64,000 nucleotides of DNA from positions 124,001 through 188,000 of the forward strand of contig CBDIHI010000007.1 of the NCBI GenBank assembly GCA_965279075.1. Reading direction: 5' to 3'. This stretch comes from SZAS-79 sp965279075. Its GTDB lineage: Bacteria; Pseudomonadota; Gammaproteobacteria; Burkholderiales; SG8-39. A program made the translations under genes and the position numbers. The notes beneath the pieces were generated by a model, which was given only the letters and a program-made list of their open reading frames with translations, was not told the DNA's origin and did no database searches. Below, piece after piece: positions 7,271 to 15,618 of this stretch. Position 1 is the stretch's first letter, and every line of letters starts with the position of its first letter.

Positions 7271-8260
7271 GTGACCTTCACGATCCGCGTCGCGGATACC
7301 GACATCGCTTTTCCCTGCGAGGCGGGCACGACCATCCTCGAGGCCGCGCGCCTCGCCGGCTACGAGATGCCGTATTCCTGCCAGCGCGGCGCCTGCGCGA
7401 GCTGCCGGGGCCTGGTGCGTTCGGGCGAGGTCGATACGCCCTACCCGGGAGACGTCTACATCCTCTTCTGCCAGACGAAGCCGAAGTCGGACCTCGAGAT
7501 CGTGCCGCGCGAGATCCGGCGCATCGACGCAAAGGCGAAGAGCACGATCGATGCGAAGGTGCTGCGGGTAGCGGAGGCAGCCGACGACGTGCGGATCGTG
7601 CAGTTGCGCTTCCCGCCCGGAGTTCGCGTGAAGTTCCGGGCCGGGCAGTACCTCGACGTCATCCTTGAAGACGGCGCGCGCCGCAGCTTCTCGATGGCGA
7701 ACGCTCCGCAGCAGAGCGACCTCGCGGTGCTGCATGTCCGTGTCGTGCCCGGGGGGCGGTTCTCCGAAGAGATGCTGCCGAAGCTCGTCGCCGGCGACAG
7801 GCTGCGTGTGGAACTGCCGTCCGGGGACTTCTGGCTGCGCGACAGCGCCAGGCCCGCCGTGTTCGTCGCGAGCGGGACGGGGTTCGCGCCGGTGAAGTCC
7901 ATCCTCGAGGATGCGTTCAGGAAGGGCGATCCGCGCGAGATGGCGCTTTACTGGGGCGCGCGACGGGGGAAGGACCTCTACCTCGCCGACCTGCCGGCGA
8001 AATGGGTGTCGCAATACCCGAAGTTCCGCTTCGTGCCGGTGCTGTCGGAGCCCGACGCGGGCTGGCAGGGGCGCACGGGGTTCGTCCATCGCGCGGTCAT
8101 GGAAGACTATCCCAACCTCGCGGGCCACCAGGTGTATGCCTGCGGCGTAACCGCGATGGTGGACGCCGCGCGGCGGGATTTCACAATGGAATGCGCGCTT
8201 TCGCCCGACGACTATTTCTGTGACGCTTTCGTCACGCCCGCCGACACCAGCACCCCATGA
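7271..8260 (+). CDS. tphA1: Terephthalate dioxygenase-like reductase (2Fe-2S, FAD, NAD)
   Basis: 329 residues from a GTG start. Domains in order: plant-type ferredoxin (residues 1-80) with cysteines C37, C42, C45 (SCQRGACASC) and C67 (ILFCQ); FAD-binding barrel (about 90-190) with R-S-F-S-M-A-N; NAD-binding domain with V-A-S-G-T-G-F-A-P-V-K-S and a C-G-V-T-like end. This order, ferredoxin first, is that of class IB reductases such as TphA1. It passes electrons from NADH to the Rieske centre of the oxygenase. Odd point: only 21 residues separate the third and fourth cluster cysteines, several fewer than is usual for this domain. Last of the contiguous tph-like genes, 12 bp before the decarboxylase-family gene. 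Confidence 0.88.
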   Translation: MTFTIRVADTDIAFPCEAGTTILEAARLAGYEMPYSCQRGACASCRGLVRSGEVDTPYPGDVYILFCQTKPKSDLEIVPREIRRIDAKAKSTIDAKVLRVAEAADDVRIVQLRFPPGVRVKFRAGQYLDVILEDGARRSFSMANAPQQSDLAVLHVRVVPGGRFSEEMLPKLVAGDRLRVELPSGDFWLRDSARPAVFVASGTGFAPVKSILEDAFRKGDPREMALYWGARRGKDLYLADLPAKWVSQYPKFRFVPVLSEPDAGWQGRTGFVHRAVMEDYPNLAGHQVYACGVTAMVDAARRDFTMECALSPDDYFCDAFVTPADTSTP

Positions 8261-8272
8261 AAGGAGACGAAG

Positions 8273-8659
8273 ATGGACCCGGAACTGAAACCCCTGTACG
8301 ACCGCGGACTGAAAGTGCGGAAGGAAGTCCTTGGCGAGGCCTATGTCGACAACGCGGTGAACTCGGCGGACGAGTTCTCGCGGCCGCTGCAGGAGTACCT
8401 CACGGCCCATGCGTGGGCGGCGAGCTGGGCGCGGCCCGGCCTGGAGAAGAAGACGCGCTCCATGCTGAACCTCGCCATGCTGACCGCGTTGAACCGAGGG
8501 CACGAGTTCCGCATCCACGTGAAGGGCGCGCTTAACAACGGCGTCACCAAGGAGGAGATCCGCGAGATCCTGATCCACGCTGCGGTGTATTGCGGCGCCC
8601 CTGCGGCGATGGACGGCTTCCGGATCGCGAAGGAAGTTTTCAGGGAAGAGGGCATTTAG
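8273..8659 (+). CDS. Carboxymuconolactone decarboxylase family protein (PcaC-like)
   Basis: 128 residues, one CMD domain, close in length to 4-carboxymuconolactone decarboxylase (PcaC). Matching features are L-K-V-R-K-E-V-L-G near the N-terminus, the central WARPGLEKKTRSMLNLAML, and ALNNGVTKEEIREILIHAAV followed by Y-C-G-A-P-A-A. There is no C-x-x-C pair, so it is not an AhpD-type peroxidase. PcaC acts in the protocatechuate branch of the beta-ketoadipate pathway, which is where terephthalate carbon would enter, so its place behind the reductase makes sense. However, no other pca gene is nearby, so it may be a CMD paralogue. A good AAGGAG site precedes the ATG. Confidence 0.82.
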   Translation: MDPELKPLYDRGLKVRKEVLGEAYVDNAVNSADEFSRPLQEYLTAHAWAASWARPGLEKKTRSMLNLAMLTALNRGHEFRIHVKGALNNGVTKEEIREILIHAAVYCGAPAAMDGFRIAKEVFREEGI

Positions 8660-8701
8660 CGCGACAATGGCGGCGCCAACACCCACCAGGCGAGCCCGGC
8701 C

Positions 8702-10060
8702 ATGAACACCTCCTCAGCCCCGCAGGTCATGCAGAACCTCGAGCATTACTGGATGCCCTACACGGACAACCCGCGCTTCAAGGCGGCGCCGAAGATGATC
8801 GCCGGGGCGAAGGACATGCACTACACGCTCGCGGACGGCCGGCAGGTGCTGGACGGCCTCGCCACCCTCTGGTGCGTCAACGCCGGCCACTGCCGGCCCA
8901 GGATCGTCGAGGCGATCCGCAAGCAGGCGGGCGAGCTGGATTTCGCCGCCTCGTTCTCCACCGGGCACCCGCTCGCGTTCCGGACGGCCGAGCGGGTCGC
9001 TGAACTCGCGCCCGAGGGTCTTGACCACGTTTTCTTCACCAACTCGGGTTCCGAGGCGGTGGATACGGTGATGAAGATGGCGGTGGGGTATCACCGCCTG
9101 CGCGGGGAGGGCACGCGCACGCGCTTCATCGGCCGGGAGAAGGCGTACCACGGAGTCAACATCGGCGGCATGTCGGTGTCCGGCGTGCCGGTCAACCGCA
9201 AGGCCTACGGCGGGCTGCTCCTGGGCGGCACCGACCACCTGCGCCACACGCAGGACCTTTCCACGCGGGCATTCGTGCGCGGTTGCGCGACGACGGGTGC
9301 GGAGCTCGCCGACGAGCTCGAGCAGCGCATCATCCCCTTGCATGATGCGTCCAACATTGCGGCGGTGATCGTCGAGCCCGTGGCGGGCGCGGGCGGGGTG
9401 CTGGTCCCGCCGCAGGGCTACCTGCAGCGCCTGAGGGACATTTGTACGAAGCACGGCATCCTGCTGATCTTCGACGAGGTGATCTGCGGTTTCGGGCGCC
9501 TCGGCACGCCGTTCGCGTCGCAGTATTTCGGTGTGACGCCCGACATGATCACGTTCGCCAAGGGCGTGACCTCGGGCAGCGTGCCGCTGGGCGGAGTGAT
9601 CGTGAAGAAGGAGATCTACGAAACGTTCATGAAGTCCGCCGGCGCCGGCGTGCAGTTCTTCCACGGCTACACCTACTCCGGGCATCCGCTGGCCTGCGCG
9701 GCGGCGCTCGGCACGCTTGACACCTATGCCGAGGAGGACCTCTTCGACCGTCCAAACCAACTGGGGCAGGCGTTCGAGGACGGGGTGCATTCCTTCAAGG
9801 GCGCGCCGCACGTGGTCGATTGCCGCAACCTCGCGCTGATCGGAGCGATCGAGCTGGCGCCCCGGCCCCTGAACGACGGCTCCGGTGCGGTGGCCCCCGG
9901 CGCACGCGGCTTCGAGGTGTTCGAGAAATGCTGGGAGAAGGGCGTGTTCGTCCGGCCGGTAGGGGACAACGTGGCGTTCTGCCCGCCGCTCATCTGCGAG
10001 AAGAAGCACCTCGACCAGATGTTCGGCACGGTGGCCGAGGTGCTGGGGACGGTGGCTTGA
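8702..10060 (+). CDS. Class III aminotransferase, omega-amino acid:pyruvate type
   Basis: 452 residues of the PLP fold type I, class III. The lysine that forms the Schiff base is K287 in MITFAKGVTSGSVPLGGVIV; other hallmarks are NSGSEAVDTVMKMA (cofactor phosphate), KAYHGVNIGGMSVSG, and IFDEVICGFGRLG. The N-terminal ENLEHYWMPYT-like start (NLEHYWMPYTDNPRF) is typical of beta-alanine/omega-amino acid:pyruvate transaminases, which move an amino group from beta-alanine, taurine or diamines to pyruvate. Substrate is not determinable. It may follow the tph operon by readthrough (42 bp gap) but the function looks separate. Its stop overlaps the start of the NRAMP-like gene. Confidence 0.87.
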   Translation: MNTSSAPQVMQNLEHYWMPYTDNPRFKAAPKMIAGAKDMHYTLADGRQVLDGLATLWCVNAGHCRPRIVEAIRKQAGELDFAASFSTGHPLAFRTAERVAELAPEGLDHVFFTNSGSEAVDTVMKMAVGYHRLRGEGTRTRFIGREKAYHGVNIGGMSVSGVPVNRKAYGGLLLGGTDHLRHTQDLSTRAFVRGCATTGAELADELEQRIIPLHDASNIAAVIVEPVAGAGGVLVPPQGYLQRLRDICTKHGILLIFDEVICGFGRLGTPFASQYFGVTPDMITFAKGVTSGSVPLGGVIVKKEIYETFMKSAGAGVQFFHGYTYSGHPLACAAALGTLDTYAEEDLFDRPNQLGQAFEDGVHSFKGAPHVVDCRNLALIGAIELAPRPLNDGSGAVAPGARGFEVFEKCWEKGVFVRPVGDNVAFCPPLICEKKHLDQMFGTVAEVLGTVA

Positions 10061-11337
10061 CCTTCGGGCGGCTGAGGCGGCTCAACCCCCGCCCGCTGCT
10101 TGGAAAGCTGGGTCCCGGGCTCATCACGGGGGCTGCAGACGACGATCCGAGCGGCATCGCGACCTACTCGCAGGCCGGGGCGCAGTTCGGCCACGGCCTG
10201 CTGTGGTCGGTGCTGTTCACCTTCCCGCTGATGGTAGGCATCCAGGTTGTCAGCGCGCGCATCGGCCGGGTCACCGGGCACGGCCTCGCGGCGAACATGC
10301 GACTGCACATGCCGCGCTGGATGCTGTATGCGCTCGTGTTCCTGCTCGTCGTCGCCAATACCATCAACATTGCGGCGGACCTCGGCGCCATGGCGGCGGC
10401 TCTCCAGCTCATCGTGGGCGGGCCGGCACATGTTTATGTGATCGCGTTCGCGCTGGCCTCGCTCACGCTGCAGGTGTTCATCCCCTTTCCGAGCTATGCG
10501 CCGATCCTGAAGTGGCTCACGCTGACTTTGTTCGCATATGCCGGGACCGTGTTCCTCGTCGAAGTGCCCTGGGGCCAGGTCGCGCACGACACGTTGCTGC
10601 CGAAGCTGTCGTTCGAGCCCGCGTACCTCGTGACGCTGGTCGCCGTGTTCGGGACCACGATCAGCCCTTACCTGTTCTTCTGGCAGGCCTCCCAGGAGGT
10701 CGAGGAGCAGCGCGCGGCACCAGGCGAGGAACCGCTGATCGTCGCGCCGGAGCAGGCCGGGCGCAGCCTGCGGCGCATTTCGTTCGACACCTGGATCGGC
10801 ATGGGATTCTCCAACCTGGTGGCGTACTTCATCATGCTGACCACCGCGGTCACGCTCCACGTGAACGGCGTGACGGACGTGCAGACCTCCGCGCAGGCGG
10901 CCGAGGCGCTGCGGCCGATCGCGGGCGAGTACGCGTTTGCGCTGTTCGCGGCCGGGATTGTCGGCACCGGGTTACTGGCGGTCCCGGTGCTGGCCGGGTC
11001 CGCCGCATACGCCGTCGCCGAGGCTTTCGACTGGAGGATCGGGCTGGGACTCCCGCTGCTCGAGGCACGCGGGTTCTACGCGATCGTCATCGCGGCGACG
11101 CTGATCGGCGTGGCGATGAATTTCTCCGGGATCGATCCGATCCGCGCGCTGATCTGGAGCGCAGTGGTCAACGGCGTCATCGCGGTGCCTGTCATGGCCG
11201 TGATGATGCTGATGGCCTCCAGGCCCGAGATCATGGGACGGTTCGTGGCCTCGCGGCGGCTGAAGCTGCTGGGTTGGGTCTCGACCGGCGTGATGGCGCT
11301 GGCCGTAGGGACGATGTTCGCGACCCTCAGGGGCTAA
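10057..11337 (+). CDS. NRAMP-related divalent metal transporter, divergent
   Basis: 426 residues if the TTG that overlaps the aminotransferase stop is used; no better start exists before the first conserved segment. About 11 membrane helices are apparent. The first helix carries GPGLITGAADDDPSGIATYS, where canonical NRAMP Mn/Fe transporters have D-P-G-N; the sixth helix reads TTISPYLFFWQASQEVEE and lacks the metal-binding Met and the M-P-H-N motif. It therefore belongs to an NRAMP-like branch whose ion is uncertain, perhaps Mg2+ or another hard cation. It is convergent with corA 4 bp away, and a magnesium theme would be consistent, but this is inference. Confidence 0.82.
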   Translation: MTFGRLRRLNPRPLLGKLGPGLITGAADDDPSGIATYSQAGAQFGHGLLWSVLFTFPLMVGIQVVSARIGRVTGHGLAANMRLHMPRWMLYALVFLLVVANTINIAADLGAMAAALQLIVGGPAHVYVIAFALASLTLQVFIPFPSYAPILKWLTLTLFAYAGTVFLVEVPWGQVAHDTLLPKLSFEPAYLVTLVAVFGTTISPYLFFWQASQEVEEQRAAPGEEPLIVAPEQAGRSLRRISFDTWIGMGFSNLVAYFIMLTTAVTLHVNGVTDVQTSAQAAEALRPIAGEYAFALFAAGIVGTGLLAVPVLAGSAAYAVAEAFDWRIGLGLPLLEARGFYAIVIAATLIGVAMNFSGIDPIRALIWSAVVNGVIAVPVMAVMMLMASRPEIMGRFVASRRLKLLGWVSTGVMALAVGTMFATLRG

Positions 11338-11341
11338 GGGA

Positions 11342-12307
11342 CTACAGCCACCCCGATTTCTTGAAGCGGAACCACAGGTAGACGTCGACGACGACCATGA
11401 CGCCGACCGCGAAGGGGTAGCCCCATACCCATTTCAGCTCCGGCATGTGCTCGAAGTTCATGCCGTAGATGCCCGCCACCATGGTGGGCACGGCCACCAG
11501 CGCGGCGTAGGACGCCAGCCGCTTGGTGGTCTCGTTCTCGGACAGCGCGATCAGCGACAGGTTGACCGAGGTCGCCGTGATCACCATGTCGCGGATCGAA
11601 TCGATGGTCTGGTTGAGCCGCACGAGGTGGTCGTAAACGTCGCGGAAATACTCCCCCATGCCGGTGCAGATCTGGGGCACGCGGCCGCCGTACAGCTTGC
11701 CCACCGACTCGAGCAGCGGCCCGGTGGCGTGCTTCATGACCATCAGCTTCTGTTTCAGGCCGTAGAGCGCCTCGATGTTCTCGCGCGCCGAGGTGCCCGC
11801 GAAGATCCGTTCCTCGATCCGCTCCAGTTCGACCTCGAGGCCGTCGAGGATGGGGAAGTACCGGTCGACGACCGAGTCCATGAGCGCGTAGAGGACGTAC
11901 CCCGACCCGTGCCTGAGCAATTCGGGCTCGCGCTCGCAGCGGGCGCGGACCTCGGTGAAGCCGCGCTCGGTGCGGTTGCGGACGGACAGGACGTAGTTGC
12001 GGCCGACGAAGACGTCGACTTCGCCGATCGACAGTTCCTCCCCGTTGGCCTCGACGACGTGGATCACCGCGAAAAGCGAATCCCCGTATTCCTCGATCTT
12101 GGGGCGCTGGTGGCCGTGGCGGGCGTCCTCGACGGCCAGTTCGTGCAGGCCGAACTCCTCCTGCATTTCCTCGAGTTCCCCGGGGTCGGCGTCCTTCAGC
12201 GCGACCCACACGAAGCAGTCGGGGCGACTGACGTACGTGCTGATCTCCTCCTTGGGGATCTCGCCGAGTTTCCGGCCGTCCTGGTAGGCCACGCAGTTGA
12301 TCAGCAT
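11342..12307 (-). CDS. corA: CorA-family magnesium/cobalt transporter
   Basis: 321 residues; a long cytoplasmic N-terminal funnel domain rich in acidic residues, then two C-terminal membrane helices. The signature G-M-N is at residues 282-284 (YGMNFEHMPELK), at the end of the first helix, where it forms the ion selectivity ring of the pentamer. The C-terminus ends in basic residues (RFKKSGWL). Expected role: uptake of Mg2+ (also Co2+, Ni2+) across the inner membrane. The start is close to a possible minus-strand -10, so the leader would be very short. Convergent with the NRAMP-like gene and divergent from an aminotransferase gene. Confidence 0.93.
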   Translation of the reverse strand: MLINCVAYQDGRKLGEIPKEEISTYVSRPDCFVWVALKDADPGELEEMQEEFGLHELAVEDARHGHQRPKIEEYGDSLFAVIHVVEANGEELSIGEVDVFVGRNYVLSVRNRTERGFTEVRARCEREPELLRHGSGYVLYALMDSVVDRYFPILDGLEVELERIEERIFAGTSARENIEALYGLKQKLMVMKHATGPLLESVGKLYGGRVPQICTGMGEYFRDVYDHLVRLNQTIDSIRDMVITATSVNLSLIALSENETTKRLASYAALVAVPTMVAGIYGMNFEHMPELKWVWGYPFAVGVMVVVDVYLWFRFKKSGWL

Positions 12308-12323
12308 GGGCGGATGATAACGG

Positions 12324-12329
12324 TAAAAT
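12324..12329 (+). promoter_or_regulatory. Putative -10 box of the class I aminotransferase gene
   Basis: TAAAAT (5 of 6 consensus bases) lies 25 bp before the aminotransferase ATG in an otherwise GC-rich intergenic stretch of 47 bp. No clear -35 is present. The sequence GGTAAAAT recurs ahead of dnaE, and GTAAAAT ahead of purM, supporting a shared sigma-70-type use. Confidence 0.4.
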
Positions 12330-12354
12330 ATGCTTTTTCATCAGGCGGGAAGCC

Positions 12355-13572
12355 ATGCTCAAGCTGTCGAAGCGCACGCAGGACCTCGGCACCGAAAACG
12401 CCTTCGTGGTGCTGGCGGAGGTCACGGCCCTTGCCCGCACCGGCAAGGACATCATCTCGTTCTGCATCGGCCAGCCCGACTTCCCGGCGCCGCAACACGT
12501 GCAGGAGGCGGGCATCCGCGCGATCCGCGAGGGCAAGCACGGCTATACGCCGTCGGCGGGCATAGACCCGTTGCGCGAAGCCGTGGCGAAGTACCTGTCG
12601 GAGCGCCGCGGCGGCTTGCCGATCCGGGCCGAGGACGTGGTGGTGGGCGCGGGCGCCAAGCCTTTCATCGCCTACGCCATCCTGTCGGTCACGGATTACG
12701 GCGTCGGGGACGAGGTCATCTACCCCAACCCGGGATTCCCGATCTACGAATCGCAGATCTCGGCCTGCGGCGCAAAGCCCGTGCCCATCCACCTCAAGGA
12801 GTCGCGCAATTTCTCGTTCGACCCGGCCGAGCTCGACCGGCTGATCACGCCGAAGACCAAGCTCCTGATCCTCAACTATCCGCACAACCCCACAGGCGGC
12901 CTTTTGACCCGCGCGGAACTCGAGCAGATCGCCGCGGTTCTGGCGAAGCACCCCCACGTGTGGGTCTATGCCGACGAGATCTATTCCCGCCTGACCTTCA
13001 ACGACAGCCCGGAAGGGGCGTTCTTCTCGATCGCGCAGGTGCCGGGCATGTACGAGCGCACGATCATCTCGGACGGCGCATCCAAGACCTGGGCGATGAC
13101 CGGCTGGCGGATAGGCTTCATCTCCAACCCGACGCTCTCACCCGTGTTCACCCGCTGGGTGACCAATACCGATTCCTGCGCGTCGCAGATCTCGCAGTGG
13201 GCGGCGGTGGAGGCGATCAACGGCCCGCAGGACGCGGCCGAGATGATGAAGGCGAGCTTCCGCGAGCGGCGCGACCTGATCGTCGGCCTGCTCAACAAGG
13301 TCCCGGGCGTGACCTGCAAGGTGCCGCCGGGCGCGTTCTACGCCTGGCCCAACGTGACCGAGGCCTGCCGGCTGGTCGGCGCGAAGGACTCCGAGGAGTT
13401 CAGGAAGCGCCTGCTGAACGAGGCGGGCGTGGCGGTGCTGGCCGACATCCACTTCGGCTCGCGCGTGCCCGGCGAAGGCCAGCATGTGCGGTTCTCCTAT
13501 GCCGCCTCGAAGGAGATGATCGAGAAAGGCATCGCCCGCATGGACGAGTTCGTCCGCAAGAACACGAAGTGA
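12355..13572 (+). CDS. Class I/II pyridoxal-phosphate aminotransferase
   Basis: 405 residues, PLP fold type I. The catalytic lysine is K244 in SDGASKTWAMTGWRIGF; the aspartate partner is in W-V-Y-A-D-E-I-Y; the N-P-T-G motif is in LNYPHNPTGG; and the N-terminal IGQPDFPAP loop is present. This pattern belongs to the aspartate/aromatic/alanine aminotransferase group (subgroup I-gamma). The exact amino donor cannot be read from the sequence, although close relatives are usually annotated as aspartate or alanine aminotransferases. It stands alone between divergent corA and the nudJ-mnmA pair. Confidence 0.87.
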   Translation: MLKLSKRTQDLGTENAFVVLAEVTALARTGKDIISFCIGQPDFPAPQHVQEAGIRAIREGKHGYTPSAGIDPLREAVAKYLSERRGGLPIRAEDVVVGAGAKPFIAYAILSVTDYGVGDEVIYPNPGFPIYESQISACGAKPVPIHLKESRNFSFDPAELDRLITPKTKLLILNYPHNPTGGLLTRAELEQIAAVLAKHPHVWVYADEIYSRLTFNDSPEGAFFSIAQVPGMYERTIISDGASKTWAMTGWRIGFISNPTLSPVFTRWVTNTDSCASQISQWAAVEAINGPQDAAEMMKASFRERRDLIVGLLNKVPGVTCKVPPGAFYAWPNVTEACRLVGAKDSEEFRKRLLNEAGVAVLADIHFGSRVPGEGQHVRFSYAASKEMIEKGIARMDEFVRKNTK

Positions 13573-13602
13573 CGCTGCGGTGAGCCCCCGCCCGGAGCGC
13601 AG

Positions 13603-14055
13603 TTGACTCCCTGGAAGCCCGCCGCGACCGTCGCCGCCGTGATCGAGCGCGACGGGAAATTCCTCCTCGTCGAGGAGATCTCGGACGGGCGCCGGGTGCT
13701 CAACCAGCCCGCCGGCCACCTCGACCCGGGCGAATCGCTGGTCGCGGCCTGCGTGCGCGAGGCCCTCGAGGAAACCGCGCATCGTTTCACCCCGCAGTCC
13801 CTGGTCGGGATCTACCGCTGGCACTACGCCCCGGCCGACAACACCTTCCTGCGCTTCGCGTTTGCCGGGAGGCTCGAAGGGGTCGACGCCGGGCGCAGGC
13901 TCGACACGGAAATCGTCGCCGTCCATTGGCTCTCGCGGGAGGACCTGGCCTCGAAGCCGGACATGCACCGCTCGCCACTGGTGATGCGCTGCGTGGACGA
14001 CTACCTCGCAGGCCGGCGCTTCCCGCTCGACGTGTTTTCGGCGCAGTTCGCCTGA
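13603..14055 (+). CDS. nudJ: Nudix hydrolase, NudJ-type phosphatase
   Basis: 150 residues from a TTG start, as no ATG/GTG in frame precedes the conserved TPWKPAATVAAVIERDGKF. The Nudix box is G38-x5-E44-x7-R52-E53-x2-E56-E57 (GHLDPGESLVAACVREALEE); the glycine that usually follows E-E-T is alanine here. V-E-E at residues 23-25 and N-Q-P-A-G-H-L match NudJ, which hydrolyses nucleoside di/triphosphates and thiamin-pyrimidine pyrophosphate (HMP-PP). The gene sits 2 bp before mnmA, the same linkage as in Escherichia coli and many other proteobacteria, which supports the subfamily assignment. Confidence 0.86.
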   Translation: MTPWKPAATVAAVIERDGKFLLVEEISDGRRVLNQPAGHLDPGESLVAACVREALEETAHRFTPQSLVGIYRWHYAPADNTFLRFAFAGRLEGVDAGRRLDTEIVAVHWLSREDLASKPDMHRSPLVMRCVDDYLAGRRFPLDVFSAQFA

Positions 14056-14057
14056 TC

Positions 14058-15152
14058 ATGGGTGAGCGCATCGTGGTCGGCATGTCGGGCGGGGTGGACT
14101 CCTCGGTCACCGCGCTGCTGCTCAAGCGCCAGGGCTACGACGTCGTCGGCCTGTTCATGAAGAACTGGGAGGACGACGATGACGACGAATACTGCTCCAC
14201 GCGGCAGGACCTGATCGACGCGGCCTCGGCCGCCGACGTGATCGGCGTGGAACTCGAGGCGGTGAACTTCGCGGCCGAGTACAAGGACCGGGTATTCGCG
14301 AGTTTCCTTGCGGAGTATTCCGCTGGGCGAACCCCGAACCCGGACGTGCTGTGCAATGCCGAGATCAAGTTCAAGGCCTTCCTCGACCATGCCATGGACA
14401 TCGGCGCCTCGCGCATCGCGACCGGGCACTACGCGCAGGTGCGCGAGACCGTCGTCGACCGCGAGGAGCGGGTCAGCCGGTTCGAGCTCCTGCGCGGGGC
14501 CGATCCCGCCAAGGACCAGAGCTACTTCCTGCACCGCCTGAACCAGGCGCAGCTCTCGCGCGTACTTTTCCCGATCGGCCACCTGGAGAAGACCGAAGTC
14601 CGCCGCATCGCCGCCGAGGCGCGCCTGCCGAACCACGACAAGAAGGACTCGACCGGCATCTGCTTCATCGGCGAGCGGCCCTTCCGCGAGTTCCTGAACC
14701 GCTACCTGCCGAAGGAGCCCGGCCCGATCAAGACGCCGGATGGCAGGCTCGTCGGCCAGCACATCGGCCTGGCGTTCTATACGATCGGCCAGAGGAAGGG
14801 CATAGGCATAGGCGGCAAGCAGGGCGGCGACGGGACCGCGTGGTACGTGGCCGCAAAGGACCTCGCCGAGAACACGCTGGTCGTGGTGCAGGGGCGCGAC
14901 GACCCGATGCTGCTCAGGCGCCGGCTGTCGGCGCTGGACGCCTCGTGGGTCGGCGGCGAGCCGCCCACCGAGGGCTCGGTCCATACCGCGAAGAGCCGCT
15001 ACCGGCAGGCCGATTCCACCTGCCAGGTGACGCGCGTGGAGGACGACGGATTCTCCCTGGAGTTCTCCGAGCCGCACTGGGCGGTGACGCCCGGGCAGTC
15101 CGTCGTGCTCTACGACGGGCCGGTGTGCCTCGGCGGCGGGATCATCGCCTAG
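14058..15152 (+). CDS. mnmA: tRNA-specific 2-thiouridylase MnmA
   Basis: 364 residues. It inserts sulfur at position 2 of the wobble uridine in tRNA-Lys, -Glu and -Gln. The N-terminal PP-loop is GMSGGVDSSVTALLL; the two catalytic cysteines are C99 (CNAEIKFK) and C202 (STGICFIG), and the active-site TGHYA and DKKDSTG motifs are present. The start ATG two bases after the nudJ stop gives the usual length; the open frame extends upstream only through nudJ. It ends 7 bp from the convergent stop of the small membrane protein. Confidence 0.96.
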   Translation: MGERIVVGMSGGVDSSVTALLLKRQGYDVVGLFMKNWEDDDDDEYCSTRQDLIDAASAADVIGVELEAVNFAAEYKDRVFASFLAEYSAGRTPNPDVLCNAEIKFKAFLDHAMDIGASRIATGHYAQVRETVVDREERVSRFELLRGADPAKDQSYFLHRLNQAQLSRVLFPIGHLEKTEVRRIAAEARLPNHDKKDSTGICFIGERPFREFLNRYLPKEPGPIKTPDGRLVGQHIGLAFYTIGQRKGIGIGGKQGGDGTAWYVAAKDLAENTLVVVQGRDDPMLLRRRLSALDASWVGGEPPTEGSVHTAKSRYRQADSTCQVTRVEDDGFSLEFSEPHWAVTPGQSVVLYDGPVCLGGGIIA

Positions 15153-15159
15153 CTTTCGT

Positions 15160-15615
15160 TCACCAGATCAGGCGGCCGTTGACGACCGCGCTCTTCACGA
15201 AGCGGACCACCGGGACGATGGCGAGCATCGCGTAGCCGAGCTGGTTGGCGCGCAGTACGGCGGCGCGCACGGTGCCGGCCGGGACCGCCTTCAGCAGCGG
15301 GAGCGCGACCAGCGTCTCGATCCAGACCGACAGGAAGAAGCAGGGGGCCAGCGCGATGATCGCGGCGACGTCGCCTTCGCCCGCCTGCGGCTCGGCGATG
15401 ACGTCGAGGAAGCCGAGCAGCCACCCCGCCGCGATGACCGCAATGCTGCACAGGGTCGCGGAAGCCAGGTTTGCGAGGATCGCAACGGCGGAGGCGCGCC
15501 CGAGGGTGGCGGGAAGGGCACGGCCAAGCTCACGCGCTTCGACCGCCGCGACCGGCACCAGGACCATCCACGTGTACGCTGCGAAATTGACGAACAGCAG
15601 CGTACCGTCGTTCAC
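15160..15615 (-). CDS. Small multi-pass membrane protein, unknown function
   Basis: 151 residues with about four hydrophobic segments (near residues 5-22, 45-66, 84-104 and 122-138). No recognisable catalytic motif, cysteine pair or known signature was found. It starts 3 bp after the stop of the GST gene on the same strand, so the two are probably co-transcribed from the purB/GST divergent promoter. It is convergent with mnmA. Membership in a named family cannot be stated from reading alone; confidence refers to it being a real gene, supported by hydrophobic pattern and tight operon spacing. Confidence 0.7.
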   Translation of the reverse strand: MNDGTLLFVNFAAYTWMVLVPVAAVEARELGRALPATLGRASAVAILANLASATLCSIAVIAAGWLLGFLDVIAEPQAGEGDVAAIIALAPCFFLSVWIETLVALPLLKAVPAGTVRAAVLRANQLGYAMLAIVPVVRFVKSAVVNGRLIW

Positions 15616-15618
15616 GCG

